Origin: Rhodocyclaceae bacterium
GTDB taxonomy: Bacteria > Pseudomonadota > Gammaproteobacteria > Burkholderiales > Rhodocyclaceae
NCBI GenBank assembly: GCA_026417115.1
Contig: JAOADW010000034.1
Span: forward strand, 1 to 64,000
Reading direction: 5' to 3'
DNA: 64,000 nucleotides
Positions 21,348 to 33,853 of the stretch are shown here, in pieces (the stretch's first letter is position 1; each line of letters begins with the position of its first letter). The translations under genes were made by a program, and so were the position numbers. The notes under the pieces are model-generated. The model was not told the DNA's origin and ran no database searches. It was given only the letters and a program-made list of their open reading frames with translations.

Positions 21348-21629
21348 ATGAGAAAGACCCTCGCTGCCATTACTCTCGTCTTCGCCAGCTCTGTCGCATT
21401 CGCCGATGCAAAAAGCGAGTGTGAGGCCAAAGCCGTCGGCAAGGACGGCAAACCGCTCGCCGGCGCCGCGCGCTCCTCCTTCATGAAGAAATGCATGTCG
21501 GAAGCGACCGCTGAGATCCATGCAGCATGCGAAGCCAAAGCCGTGGGCAAGGACGGCAAACCGCTCGCCGGCGCCGCGCGCTCTTCCTTCATGAAGAAAT
21601 GCGTCGCCGAAGGCAGTGCGGCGAAGTAA
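21348..21629 (+). CDS. psiF: PsiF-repeat protein with two tandem near-identical repeats
   Basis: C-EAKAVGKDGKPLAGAARSSFMKKC occurs twice; signal peptide. Confidence 0.88.
   Translation: MRKTLAAITLVFASSVAFADAKSECEAKAVGKDGKPLAGAARSSFMKKCMSEATAEIHAACEAKAVGKDGKPLAGAARSSFMKKCVAEGSAAK
21418..21608 (+). repeat. Tandem direct repeat inside the psiF-like gene
   Basis: About 80-nt units tg(t/c)ga(g/a)gccaaagccgt(c/g)ggcaaggacggcaaaccgctcgccggcgccgcgcgctc(c/t)tccttcatgaagaaatgc. Confidence 0.9.
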
Positions 21630-21630
21630 A

Positions 21631-22512
21631 TCAGCGCCCCTCGACAAACGCCGCCCGCGCGGGCGGCACCTCCGTGTCGAAGGCGATATCGCCATCGGCG
21701 CGGGGTTCGCCGTCCGCCCGCAGATGCACGAAATCGTAAAGCCGCGCATCCAGGAGGTGTGAGGGCGCCACATGGGCCAGCGCGCGGAACATCGTCTCGA
21801 TGCGCCCGGGATATTTTTTCTCCCATTCTTTGAGCATGCGGCCTACTGCTGCGCGTTGCAAGTTGGGTTGGCTGCCGCAGAGATTGCACGGAATGATGGG
21901 GAAATCACGGATTTTCGCCCAGGCGGCGAGATCTTCTTCCGCGCAGTAGGCGAGCGGCCGGATCACGATGTGCCGGCCGTCGTCCGAGACAAGCTTGGGC
22001 GGCATCGCCTTGAGCTGGCCGCCGTAGAAGAGATTGAGAAAGAAGGTGGCGAGAATGTCGTCGCGATGATGGCCGAGGGCGATCTTGCTGGCGCCGAGCT
22101 CGCTGGCGACCCGATAAAGGATGCCGCGGCGCAGCCGCGAACAGAGCGAACACGCGGTCTTTCCTTCCGGGATCACGCGCTTGACCACAGCATAGGTGTC
22201 TTCTTCGACGATGCGATAAGGCACGCCGCGTTCTTCGAGATAACGCGGCAGCACCTCGGCCGGAAAACCAGGCTGCTTCTGGTCGAGATTGACAGCGACG
22301 AGCTCGAATTTGACCGGCGCGCGGGTCTTCAACCCCAACAAGATGTCGAGCAAGCCATGGGAATCCTTGCCGCCCGAAAGCGCGACCATCACCAAATCGC
22401 CATCCTCGATCATCCGGAAATCGGCGATCGCCTGCCCAACCTGGCGATAGAGCCGCTTGGCGAGCTTGTTGGCCTCGAATGAGGCCTTGTGGAAGGCTTT
22501 GTAGGTCGTCAT
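21631..22512 (-). CDS. ttcA: tRNA 2-thiocytidine(32) synthetase TtcA
   Basis: SGGKDS PP-loop, [23 protein letters not shown]. Confidence 0.95.
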   Translation of the reverse strand: MTTYKAFHKASFEANKLAKRLYRQVGQAIADFRMIEDGDLVMVALSGGKDSHGLLDILLGLKTRAPVKFELVAVNLDQKQPGFPAEVLPRYLEERGVPYRIVEEDTYAVVKRVIPEGKTACSLCSRLRRGILYRVASELGASKIALGHHRDDILATFFLNLFYGGQLKAMPPKLVSDDGRHIVIRPLAYCAEEDLAAWAKIRDFPIIPCNLCGSQPNLQRAAVGRMLKEWEKKYPGRIETMFRALAHVAPSHLLDARLYDFVHLRADGEPRADGDIAFDTEVPPARAAFVEGR

Positions 22513-22997
22513 CGACACCCCTCGGGCATCCACGCGAGCGCATAAAAGAGCGCAATCGGCAGAAAAATCGCCAAAGCCCCATAGATATGCTTGAAGAACC
22601 GCACGGAAGGTGGCTCGGGAACTGGCAGCAGCGCCATCTCTTGAGGCAACAATGCGCCGCCGTGCCCCAGACGCGCGCCAGTGTCTTCGTCATAACAGCC
22701 CAGCGTCTTTTCGAAGCCGATCATGCGTTCGATGGTTCGCGCATAGAGGCGGAAGAGCATACGCACGAGCATAAAGCCTACGACTGCGAGAAAAGCGGCG
22801 ATGATCAGCGCGGCGACGCGCTCGAAATGGACGGCCCGCTCCGAAGAAAACGCATAGGCTACAAACCCCAGGACAATGGGCACGATGAGGACATTCGTCT
22901 GCACTAACAACGCTTCGTAATGACGCGCCCATTGCTCGGCTTCTGCATAGAGCTGCCGCACCAGCGCCTGTCCCTCCGCGCTTTTTTCCTTCGTCAT
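22509..22997 (-). CDS. Hypothetical protein with TM segments (two internal, one C-terminal)
   Basis: TM segments [52 protein letters not shown]; 4-nt overlaps with both neighbours. Confidence 0.75.
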   Translation of the reverse strand: MTKEKSAEGQALVRQLYAEAEQWARHYEALLVQTNVLIVPIVLGFVAYAFSSERAVHFERVAALIIAAFLAVVGFMLVRMLFRLYARTIERMIGFEKTLGCYDEDTGARLGHGGALLPQEMALLPVPEPPSVRFFKHIYGALAIFLPIALFYALAWMPEGCR

Positions 22998-23734
22998 AGA
23001 TGCGCCGTCCTCCCGCCGTCGACGTTGATCGTCTGCCCTGTCACATAAGGGGCGTCGAAAATCAAAAACCGCACGGCCTTCGCAATATCCTTCGGCGAGC
23101 CGATGCGTTTCAACAAGGTGTGCTCGATGATCGCATGGCGCTCCTCCGGCGGAAAATCGATGGTGTTTTCCGGCCATTCGATGGCGCCCGGCGCCACGGC
23201 ATTGACGCGCACGTCTGGCGCCAGCTCGATGGCGAGCGCGCGCGTCAAGCCCGACAAGCCTGCTTTGGCGAGGCAATAAACCGAATAACCTTTGAGCGGA
23301 CGCTCGGCGTGGATGTCCGTGATGTTGATGATCGTTCCCTGTGTCTCTCGTAGATGCGGCGCGGCTGCTTGCGACAAAAACAGCGGGCCTTTCAGATTGC
23401 TGCCCACGAGTTCGCTCCAGGCATGCTCGTCGATGCGCCCGAACGGCGTTGCGAAAAAACTCGACGCATTATTGACCAACGCGTCCAAGCGGCCGAAATG
23501 CGCGACTACCGCTTCCACGAGCGCCGGCAAAGCCTGGGTATCCACCAAATCGCCGCGGAATGTCGCCGCCGATCGCGGGCGCTCTCGATTGAATACGCTC
23601 GCCAGCCGCTCCGCCTCTTCGCTCGACGAGCGGTAATGCAGCGCAATGTTGGCTCCCGCGGCGAAGAGCGTGCGCGCGATTTCCGCGCCTACTCGCCTGG
23701 CCGCGCCTGTGATCAAGACAACGTGCGCCGTCAT
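22994..23734 (-). CDS. SDR-family oxidoreductase, pteridine reductase-like
   Basis: [43 protein letters not shown]. Confidence 0.88.
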   Translation of the reverse strand: MTAHVVLITGAARRVGAEIARTLFAAGANIALHYRSSSEEAERLASVFNRERPRSAATFRGDLVDTQALPALVEAVVAHFGRLDALVNNASSFFATPFGRIDEHAWSELVGSNLKGPLFLSQAAAPHLRETQGTIINITDIHAERPLKGYSVYCLAKAGLSGLTRALAIELAPDVRVNAVAPGAIEWPENTIDFPPEERHAIIEHTLLKRIGSPKDIAKAVRFLIFDAPYVTGQTINVDGGRTAHL

Positions 23735-24321
23735 TCGATGCGACACGCCTCTGCAAACGACAGGCGCGGATTGCGCGGAAAGAGCTTGGCGGGGTCGCCG
23801 TGTCCGAGATTGACGAGAAACACGGATTTCACGGAGGTGCCCGCGAAGAAAGCGGCATCGACGAGCGCCTTGTCGAAGCCGCCCATCGGCCCGCAATCCA
23901 GACCCAAGGCGCGCGCTGCGAGGATCAGATAAGCGCCCTGCAAGGCGGCATCACGCAAGCTCGTCTCCTCGATCAGCGCTTCATTGCCGACGAACCAGGA
24001 ACGGGCATCGGTGTGGGGAAACAAATAAGGCAGCTTTTCATAAAAGGCGAGATCGCGACCAATGATCACCGTCACGGGCGCGGCCATCGTCTTCTCGACG
24101 TTGCCATGAGCAAGCGCCGGCCTGAGCTTTTCCTTCGCCTCCTTCGACTTCACGAAGACGAAACGGGCTGGACAGCCGTTGGCCGCCGTCGGCCCCCATT
24201 TGAGAAGATCATAAAGGGCGCGCAACGTCTCGTCGGAAATCGGCTCCGGAAGAAAGCCATTGTGCGTGCGTGCAGCGGTAAAAAGCTGAGCCTGCGCAGC
24301 GAGAGAAAGCGGCGTGCTCAT
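23731..24321 (-). CDS. Nitroreductase-family protein (RutE/malonic semialdehyde reductase-like)
   Basis: [32 protein letters not shown]. Confidence 0.85.
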   Translation of the reverse strand: MSTPLSLAAQAQLFTAARTHNGFLPEPISDETLRALYDLLKWGPTAANGCPARFVFVKSKEAKEKLRPALAHGNVEKTMAAPVTVIIGRDLAFYEKLPYLFPHTDARSWFVGNEALIEETSLRDAALQGAYLILAARALGLDCGPMGGFDKALVDAAFFAGTSVKSVFLVNLGHGDPAKLFPRNPRLSFAEACRIE

Positions 24322-25112
24322 GGCGCGGTGCTCCTTTTGTCACGGGAAGCAAGCAGTATACCGAGCGCGCGTGCCGCAGCCGCGAGGCCGAAGGCCGCCG
24401 TCACCGTCATCGCCGAACCAAGGCCCGCGCAATTGAGCCCATGCAGGCCCGCCGGATGGTCGTCGATTTCGCAGGCGGCGTTTGGCCTGACGAGGGCTTC
24501 CGGCGAAAACACGCAGGGTACGCCAAAGGCGGCATGAGGCGCGCGGGGAAAGCCATGGTCGCGACGCAGCGCCGTCCTGAGCTTCGCACATAACGGATCG
24601 CCATGGGTCGCCGCGAGGTCCGCGCAGCGAATCTGCAAGGGGTCTTTCTTGCCGCCTGCCCCACCCGTGGTCACGATCGTTTGCCCCATGCGCACGCAAT
24701 GCGCGATCAGCGCCGCCTTCGCACGCACCGCGTCGATGCAGTCGAGCACGAGCGATTGCGGAGGAACGAGCGCCGCGACATTCTCGGGGGTAATGAAGTC
24801 CTCGACGAGAAAGACCCTGCATTGCGGATGAATTTCGGCGATGCGCCGACGCATGGCCTCGACTTTCGCCATCCCGAGGGTCGATTCCAGCGCATGGGCC
24901 TGGCGATTGATATTGCTCTCCGCCACGTGATCGAGATCGATCAAGGTAAGCGCTCCCACGCCCGAGCGCGCCAACGCTTCCGCCGCCCACGATCCCACGC
25001 CGCCGAGGCCGACCACGCAGACATGTGCGGCGGCAAGTCGCATAAGGCTGCCTTCGCCATAGAGCCTTTCGATGCCGCCAAAGCGGCGCTGGGGCGCCAT
25101 TTCATGCGTCAT
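24318..25112 (-). CDS. tcdA: tRNA threonylcarbamoyladenosine dehydratase (TcdA/CsdL)
   Basis: E1-like [23 protein letters not shown]...[18 protein letters not shown]. Confidence 0.92.
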   Translation of the reverse strand: MTHEMAPQRRFGGIERLYGEGSLMRLAAAHVCVVGLGGVGSWAAEALARSGVGALTLIDLDHVAESNINRQAHALESTLGMAKVEAMRRRIAEIHPQCRVFLVEDFITPENVAALVPPQSLVLDCIDAVRAKAALIAHCVRMGQTIVTTGGAGGKKDPLQIRCADLAATHGDPLCAKLRTALRRDHGFPRAPHAAFGVPCVFSPEALVRPNAACEIDDHPAGLHGLNCAGLGSAMTVTAAFGLAAAARALGILLASRDKRSTAP

Positions 25113-25120
25113 GAGTCTCC

Positions 25121-26044
25121 TCATTCGACGTCGATGCGTCTCACACACAATCGTCCGCGCCCATCATAGTAAAGCCAATGGAGGCGGCCTGCCGCATCGA
25201 CCGTGAGCGGAGCGAAGATCTCTATGGTTTCCTTGCTCGAAGGCAGCCGCACCTCTTTGAGCGTCTCGCCGCGCGGTGAAAGCGCCAAGAGCCGCTCGCT
25301 CTGCCGCCGCCCTTTTTCGAAACGACCGACGAGCCAAATGCGCTCGTTGCGATCGAGCCAAAGGCCATGAATCAAGGCCAAGCCGGGCAAACGGAAAGCC
25401 AGCGTCTTCCCTTCGGCAAACCTGCCTTGCGGATACAGCGTCAGCTCCAAACGGTCGCGCGCGAGCCAGAAGTCTACCGGCAGCCGGCCATCGGCGCTGA
25501 AACCCGCGGGCACCCCGATAGGGCTTACCGGACTGCCCTCGGCATCGGTCATGCGGAGCGCACGGCGCCTCCCTGAAGCGGTCGCGAGTTCGAGCCAGAT
25601 CCCCTCCCAACCAGGATAAGCCACCGCCCTCACGGCCAATACGGCGCCTGGCTCATCGATGTGCTTCGCGCTCAGCGGAAGGCGAGACAAAATCTTGCCG
25701 TCGGCCTCCAGGATGGTCAATTCGCGGCGAACCCAGAGATCGAGCAGTGCAAGGCGGCCATTGGGCAACACCGCAAAGGCTTCATCGCTGTCGCGTTCGA
25801 GCGCGATCACAGAAATCGCGCCGCCCCCGAACACCTGGATGCGGCGATGAAGCGCATCGAGCAAGTAGAGCCGATCGCCATGCGCATGGAGGCCGCGGGG
25901 TCCCTCCGGATTCGCTTCGGGCTGCCGAACGACGCCGATCTCGCCCAAGCCTGCGCCGGCAGGAAAACAAAGATCCTCCCCCGCGCGCCCCTCGGCGGCG
26001 ATGGCGAACACGCTGAAGAAAAGACAAGCCCACTTGCGGTGCAT
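25121..26044 (-). CDS. Secreted beta-propeller (NHL-like) protein of unknown function
   Basis: Signal peptide; repeated LLDALHRRIQVFGGG / LALLDLWVRRELTILEADGK segments. Confidence 0.6.
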   Translation of the reverse strand: MHRKWACLFFSVFAIAAEGRAGEDLCFPAGAGLGEIGVVRQPEANPEGPRGLHAHGDRLYLLDALHRRIQVFGGGAISVIALERDSDEAFAVLPNGRLALLDLWVRRELTILEADGKILSRLPLSAKHIDEPGAVLAVRAVAYPGWEGIWLELATASGRRRALRMTDAEGSPVSPIGVPAGFSADGRLPVDFWLARDRLELTLYPQGRFAEGKTLAFRLPGLALIHGLWLDRNERIWLVGRFEKGRRQSERLLALSPRGETLKEVRLPSSKETIEIFAPLTVDAAGRLHWLYYDGRGRLCVRRIDVE

Positions 26045-26107
26045 GGCTGAAACAGGCGCGTCTTATGCCATCATAGGGCCCTCTTCCCCCTTTGAATCTC
26101 GATCATC

Positions 26108-26554
26108 ATGCGATCCGTCCTGCTCTTCCTTCATTACGCGGGCGCCATCATATGGATCGGCGGCATGTTTTTCGCCCATTTCTGCTTGCGCCCAGCAGCG
26201 CTTGAACATCTTACGCCGGAACATCGTTTGCCCCTGTGGCAAGGCGTCCTTTCCCATTTCTTACCGCTCGCGGGCCTGGGCGTCTCAATGCTCGTGATCT
26301 CGGGCGTCATGCTCCTTGCGTCGGTGGGATTGGACGCGGCGCCAATCGGCTGGCAGGTCATGGCAGCCGTCGGCGCGCTGATGGCCGCCCTCTATTGCCT
26401 CGTCGCCTTCGTCTTCTTCCCGGCTTTCTCGCTCCAATGCATACATTCCGACTGGGTCAAGGCGGCCGCGGCGCTCGACCGCATCCGGCGCCTCGTGCTC
26501 ACCAATCTCGCCTTGTCACTCGTCGTGCTCACGGCCGCCACCGCCAGTGGATGA
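26108..26554 (+). CDS. CopD-like integral membrane protein
   Basis: Four TMs; FLHYAGAIIWIGGMFFAHFCLRPAALEHL. Confidence 0.75.
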   Translation: MRSVLLFLHYAGAIIWIGGMFFAHFCLRPAALEHLTPEHRLPLWQGVLSHFLPLAGLGVSMLVISGVMLLASVGLDAAPIGWQVMAAVGALMAALYCLVAFVFFPAFSLQCIHSDWVKAAAALDRIRRLVLTNLALSLVVLTAATASG

Positions 26555-26560
26555 CTTCAG

Positions 26561-27724
26561 ATGTCCATCCTGCCCGAACCCACCCCAGAGGGAAAAGCCA
26601 TCAGTCAACAACTGGTCGGCGCGATCGCCGCAACGATCCGCCGCGCCGGCGGCTGGATCTCCTTTGCGGAGTACATGCAGATGGCGCTCTACGAGCCCAG
26701 CCTCGGTTATTATGCGAATGACCTCGCGAAATTCGGCGACGCGGATGCGGGTGGCGATTTTCTCACCGCACCCGAGATCACGCCGCTGTTCGCTGGCGCG
26801 CTTGCGGAGCAGATCGCCCAGATCTTGGGCGCGCTCCCCGCGCCCGTGTTGCTCGAGGTAGGCGCCGGCACTGGACGGCTTGCGGCAGACCTTCTGCTGG
26901 CCCTGGAAACGAAGCGGCGCCTGCCCGCCCAGTATGCGATCCTCGAAGTCTCCGCGACGTTGCGCGCGCGGCAAGAAAAAACCCTGCGCGCAAGCGTCCC
27001 GCATTTACTGGATCACGTCATCTGGCTCGAGCGGCTGCCCGAGCGCTTTTCGGGCCTCGTGCTCGCGAACGAATTCCTCGATGCGCTGCCCACCCATGCC
27101 GTTGCCTGGCGAGAATGCGGGCTCATGGAGCGAGGGGTCGCTTTCGACCCCCAAACGGGTTTTCTCTGGAAAGAACGGCCAGCCCCTTCCCATTTGTCCC
27201 GCATCATGGCCGCGCTGGCGGTCGCGCCCTATTACGAAAGCGAAGTCAGCCTCGCTGCGCGCCATTGGATCGCTGCTTGGGGCACGCGCCTGGAACGCGG
27301 AATCTTGCTCTTGATCGACTATGGCCTGCCTGCCCACGAGCTCTATCATCCGCAACGCCAGCGTGGCACGCTCCGTTGCCATTACCGTCAGCATACGCAC
27401 GAAAACCCTTTCTGGTGGCCGGGGCTTTCCGACATCACGAGCCACGTCGACTTCACCGCCGTGGCGGAAAGCGGTTATGAGGCAGGCCTAGACGTGCTGG
27501 GCTTCACCAATCAGGCAAACTTCCTGATCGATTGTGGTCTTGGCGAATTGCTCGCCGAGCGCATGCGACGCGGCGGCCAGCAGTCGCTGCGCGCCCATGC
27601 CGCCGTGCAAATGCTCATTTCCCCGGCGGAAATGGGCGAGCTCTTCAAGGTCATTGCGCTCGGCCGCAACCTGCATCTGCCGCTCATCGGTTTTACGCGC
27701 GCCGACCGCCGTCATGCGCTATGA
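26561..27724 (+). CDS. SAM-dependent methyltransferase, MidA/NDUFAF7 family
   Basis: FAEYMQMALYEPSLGYY...DFLTAPEITPLFAGALAEQI; LLEVGAGTGRLAADLL. Confidence 0.92.
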   Translation: MSILPEPTPEGKAISQQLVGAIAATIRRAGGWISFAEYMQMALYEPSLGYYANDLAKFGDADAGGDFLTAPEITPLFAGALAEQIAQILGALPAPVLLEVGAGTGRLAADLLLALETKRRLPAQYAILEVSATLRARQEKTLRASVPHLLDHVIWLERLPERFSGLVLANEFLDALPTHAVAWRECGLMERGVAFDPQTGFLWKERPAPSHLSRIMAALAVAPYYESEVSLAARHWIAAWGTRLERGILLLIDYGLPAHELYHPQRQRGTLRCHYRQHTHENPFWWPGLSDITSHVDFTAVAESGYEAGLDVLGFTNQANFLIDCGLGELLAERMRRGGQQSLRAHAAVQMLISPAEMGELFKVIALGRNLHLPLIGFTRADRRHAL

Positions 27725-27733
27725 GCGCCGGCG

Positions 27734-27946
27734 TCAAAGCGCAAGACGATACAGACGCGCAAGAAACCCTTCCACATCGGCAGGCTGTGCTTCCTCTTTT
27801 CTCTCGACGAGCTCGAGGCCAAGCGGCTGCGGCGGCAAACATTCGGCATACATCACCTCTTCCGCGTAGGCCCCGAATTCGTCCCGTTCAGGAGCTTCTG
27901 TGAGCGCTTCTTTTTCACCACTCGCCATATCCATCATGATCACCAT
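27734..27946 (-). CDS. Hypothetical acidic small protein (70 aa)
   Basis: ORF with GAGGAGG Shine-Dalgarno just upstream of ATG at 27946. Confidence 0.6.
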   Translation of the reverse strand: MVIMMDMASGEKEALTEAPERDEFGAYAEEVMYAECLPPQPLGLELVERKEEAQPADVEGFLARLYRLAL

Positions 27947-28021
27947 CTCTCAACCTCCTCTCACGAGGCATATTCAAAATAACGCATGCACCCGAAAAAA
28001 GTTGAGCCGCCCTTGCATTTT

Positions 28022-29299
28022 TTAGCCAGCACACGAGGGGCTGTCGCTTTTTCGCCACGGCGCCACCTTGATGAGCAACAGCATGCCGGGCACGGCCAAG
28101 GCGGCGCAAAGGAGGAAGAAGGCCGTCCACCCCATCGCCTCGACAAGCCAGCCGGTCGTCGCATTGATGAAGGTGCGCGGCGCCGCCGCCAGACTCGTAA
28201 AGAGCGCGAACTGCGTGGCCGTATAAGCCGGATGGGTCGCGCGCGCGATGAAGGCGACGAAAGCCGAGGTGCCCAAGCCCACGCCCAGGTATTCGAAGGC
28301 GATCACGCCCGCCAGACGCGCCCGCGCCGACCAATCCACCATTTCTTGCGGCCCCAGCCAGGCCAGCCAAGCAAAGCCGAAAATCGACACGAGTTGGACG
28401 AAACCAAAAACCCAGAGCGCCCGGTTGATCCCTAGACTCACCATCCAAAGGCCGCCGAGCAAGCCGCCGAAGATCGCGGGCCAGAGGGCCGCATGCTTGG
28501 CGATCAAGCCGATATCCGACTTCGCGTAGCCGAGATCGAGATAAAAAGGCGTGGCAAGCGCCGTGGCCATCGAATCGCCGAGTTTGTAAAGAAACAAGAA
28601 AGCCAAGATCATCAGCGCCTCTTTCCATCCTGCGCGCTGGACGAACTCGGCGAATGGCTCGACGACCGCGGCGCGCAGCGTCTTGGGCGCATCCCGGGCA
28701 AGCGCCGGCTCGGCGACGAAAAGCGCAAGCAGCATGCCGGGCAACATGAAGACCGCCGTCAGCGCAAACACGATCTCCCAGGGCCAATGATCCGCAAGGA
28801 TCAGCGACAAAGAGCCTGGCACCAAGCCGGCGATGCGATAGGCATTGATATGCACCGCATTGCCCAGGCCCAGCTCCGCCTCGGACAGCAACTCGCGTCG
28901 ATAAGCGTCGAGCGCGATGTCGGCAGTCGCCGAGACGAAAGCCAAGAGCGAAGCAAGCCACACGATCGCGCCCAAATGCGCCGTGGGCGAGAACCGCCCC
29001 AAAAGCGCAATCAAAACGAGCAGCGCAAGCTGTGTGATGAAAATCCATCCGCGCCGACGTCCTCGCGGCCAGATCGGCAACACATAACGATCCAGGAAAG
29101 GCGCCCAAAGAAACTTCCAGGTATAGGGAAACTGGATCAGTGCGAACAACCCGATCGTCGCCAGGCTCACCCCTTCGCTGCGCAACCACGCAGGGACGAG
29201 ATTGACGAGCAAAAAGAGCGGCATGCCGGAGGAAAAGCCCGTGACCACGCAAATCAGCATGCGGCGAGAAAACAACACGGAATACCAGGCAGACGGCAT
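28022..29299 (-). CDS. MFS transporter, AmpG muropeptide permease-like
   Basis: GFSSGMPLFLLVNLVPAWLRSEGVSLATIGLFALIQFPYTWKFLWAPFLDRY. Confidence 0.9.
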   Translation of the reverse strand: MPSAWYSVLFSRRMLICVVTGFSSGMPLFLLVNLVPAWLRSEGVSLATIGLFALIQFPYTWKFLWAPFLDRYVLPIWPRGRRRGWIFITQLALLVLIALLGRFSPTAHLGAIVWLASLLAFVSATADIALDAYRRELLSEAELGLGNAVHINAYRIAGLVPGSLSLILADHWPWEIVFALTAVFMLPGMLLALFVAEPALARDAPKTLRAAVVEPFAEFVQRAGWKEALMILAFLFLYKLGDSMATALATPFYLDLGYAKSDIGLIAKHAALWPAIFGGLLGGLWMVSLGINRALWVFGFVQLVSIFGFAWLAWLGPQEMVDWSARARLAGVIAFEYLGVGLGTSAFVAFIARATHPAYTATQFALFTSLAAAPRTFINATTGWLVEAMGWTAFFLLCAALAVPGMLLLIKVAPWRKSDSPSCAG

Positions 29300-29423
29300 G
29301 AAGCGATGCTAACAGCTTCCCCTGGGCCTCGGCGATAATGGAGCAAGAAAGATCCCCTTCTTTTTGGGAATCCGCCTGCTTGCCGCTACCCTTCACGTAA
29401 AAAAACGCGATACGGAGCCGCCC

Positions 29424-30329
29424 ATGCGCCTGTCCGACGCTTTTCCCGTGCGTTACATCGAACCCGTTTGGCGCCCTCCCTCCGAGGCCGCGTCCCTGAT
29501 CCTGCCCGTCACCGACGGCTGCTCATGGAACCGTTGCACCTTCTGCGAAATGTATACTGCGCCGCAAAAGAAATTCCGCGCCCGCAACGAGGCCGAAACG
29601 CTCGCAACGATCCGTCGCTGCGGCGAAGTCTTCGGTGCCGAAGTGCGCCGCGTCTTCCTCGCCGACGGAGACGCTCTCGTCCTGCCTACGCGCAGGCTAC
29701 TCGCCATCTTACATGCAATCCGCATGTATCTGCCCGCCGTGCGGCGTGTCTCCTGCTATTGTTTGGCGCGCAACTTGCGCAAGAAAACGGTAGCCGAACT
29801 CACGGCGCTCGCCGAAGCGGGTCTCACCCTCGTCTATCTCGGCGCCGAATCGGGCGACGACGAAGTGCTCGAAAGCGTCTGCAAAGGCGAGACCTACGCC
29901 AGCACGCTCGAAGCCCTGCTCAAGCTCAAAGAGGCCGGCATCACGCGTTCGGTCATGATCCTCAATGGTCTCGGCGGTCGTCGCCTGTCGCAGCGGCACG
30001 CCGAAAACTCGGCGCGGCTCATCAACGCAGCCCAGCCCGAATACCTCGCCACCCTGGTCGTCAGTTTCCCTTACGGCGACGCCCGCCTTCGCGCGCATTT
30101 CCCGGGTTGGGAGCCTCCCTCCCTGCGCGAGCTGTTCCAGGAAATGGAAACCTTCCTCGCAGGATTGCAACTGACGCACACCGTCTTCCGCGCCGACCAC
30201 GCCTCCAACTGGCTCGTGCTCAAAGGCGTCCTCGACGCCGACAAAGAGCGCTTGCTTGCGCAGGTGCGCCAGGCGATAGCGAACCCGGAGGAAGCGGGCC
30301 TGCGCCCCGCATGGGCGCGTGGGCTATAA
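29424..30329 (+). CDS. Radical SAM protein
   Basis: VTDGCSWNRCTFCEMY (CxxxxCxxC-type cluster), YLGAESGDDEVLESVCKG. Confidence 0.88.
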   Translation: MRLSDAFPVRYIEPVWRPPSEAASLILPVTDGCSWNRCTFCEMYTAPQKKFRARNEAETLATIRRCGEVFGAEVRRVFLADGDALVLPTRRLLAILHAIRMYLPAVRRVSCYCLARNLRKKTVAELTALAEAGLTLVYLGAESGDDEVLESVCKGETYASTLEALLKLKEAGITRSVMILNGLGGRRLSQRHAENSARLINAAQPEYLATLVVSFPYGDARLRAHFPGWEPPSLRELFQEMETFLAGLQLTHTVFRADHASNWLVLKGVLDADKERLLAQVRQAIANPEEAGLRPAWARGL

Positions 30330-30330
30330 T
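30325..30330 (+). promoter_or_regulatory. -10 element of the tRNA-Arg promoter
   Basis: TATAAT 8 nt before the tRNA 5' end; overlaps the radical SAM stop codon. Confidence 0.6.
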
Positions 30331-30338
30331 GAACGCAC

Positions 30339-30415
30339 GCGCCCGTAGCTCAGTTGGATAGAGTACAGCCCTCCGAAGGCTGGGGTCGGACGTTCGAATC
30401 GTCTCGGGCGCGCCA
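30339..30415 (+). tRNA. tRNA-Arg (anticodon CCG)
   Basis: GCGCCCG...CGGGCGC acceptor stem, CAGCC-CTCCGAA-GGCTG anticodon arm, GTTCGAATC T-loop, encoded CCA. Confidence 0.95.
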
Positions 30416-30542
30416 AACGCATGAGCTAATAGCGACTCGGCTTCCACACCGAGAGAAGGCAGCGCCCTCGGGAACTTTCATACTCGTTATAATGACGAGA
30501 TTTGCCGCCCTAGAGGGCACATTCTTACGAGGGTCTGACGAA

Positions 30543-30965
30543 ATGAACAAGCTGATTCGGCCGGCAATCATCACGGGGCTGGCGCTTCTCCCTGTCGTCG
30601 TCATCGCCATGGGCAGACCGCCGAAAATGGACGAGGAAGCGGCGAACTTACGCATTCAACCGGTCGCGAAGGTCAAGCTTGCGCCGGCGACGAGCGCAGC
30701 TTCCGCCGGCAACCGGAGCGGCGAGGAGCTCTACAAGGCGGTATGCGCCGCTTGTCATGACGCGGGAGTTGCCGGTGCGCCTCGGACGGGAAACGCTGCG
30801 GACTGGAAACCACGCATTGCGACGGGACTCGACCATCTGATGGAAACCGCCCTCAAAGGCAAGGGCGGCATGCCGCCGAAAGGGGGTTCGGACGCCACCG
30901 ACGAAGAGCTGCGCCGCGCCGTGATTTTCCTCGCCAACAAGGCGGGCGCGAATTTCAAGGAGTAA
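30543..30965 (+). CDS. Cytochrome c5-family protein
   Basis: CAACH motif in YKAVCAACHDAGVAGAPRTGNAADW; N-terminal membrane anchor. Confidence 0.9.
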   Translation: MNKLIRPAIITGLALLPVVVIAMGRPPKMDEEAANLRIQPVAKVKLAPATSAASAGNRSGEELYKAVCAACHDAGVAGAPRTGNAADWKPRIATGLDHLMETALKGKGGMPPKGGSDATDEELRRAVIFLANKAGANFKE

Positions 30966-31273
30966 AGCGCCTCCCCCTAGCGGGTAGGCGCGCCTCAAAT
31001 CCTCGACATCTGCAAGCGCCTTGACCTCGGCCCATGACGGTCGCGTCTGCATGTCTCGTTGCCGAGGCCTTCGCCTCGCTGCAAGAGCGTTATTCTGCAT
31101 AGCCGATCTCGCCCAAAAAGATCGAGGCGATGCGTGCGCATCAAGCAAACGCGCACCGCAACATCTTGCGGCGATAGCTTATTTCTGGGCAAGTAACAAG
31201 GCGCCATCCTGCTGCGCGTCTAGCGCCCAGAACTCGTAGGCTAAGCGTGCAGGCGCCGGCATCGCGCTGTGCC

Positions 31274-31309
31274 AAAAAACGCTGCAGGGATTTGCGCATC
31301 AAACCCTGC
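31274..31309 (-). terminator. Probable terminator downstream of gyrB
   Basis: Minus strand GCAGGGTTTG-ATGCG-CAAATCCCTGC (one bulge), AGCG, then T6. Confidence 0.5.
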
Positions 31310-31342
31310 TTCCGCGCCCGACGGTCGGGTGAAGGGGGGTGA

Positions 31343-33817
<2,475 letters not shown>

Positions 33818-33853
33818 TCATGAATATGCCAAGACGATTTCTACGGTCTTGCG

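Noticed and set aside
21650-21667. GCCGCCCGCGCGGGCGGC palindrome
   Set aside because: Lies within the ttcA 3' coding end, encodes its PPARAA stretch and has no T-run; probably composition.
20600-21889. 429-aa minus-strand ORF opposite potD and psiF
   Set aside because: Antisense to well supported genes; its internal repeat only mirrors the psiF duplication.
30354-30542. Upstream extension of the cytochrome c5 ORF through the tRNA
   Set aside because: It would translate the tRNA-Arg gene; the ATG at 30543 starts a sensible membrane anchor.
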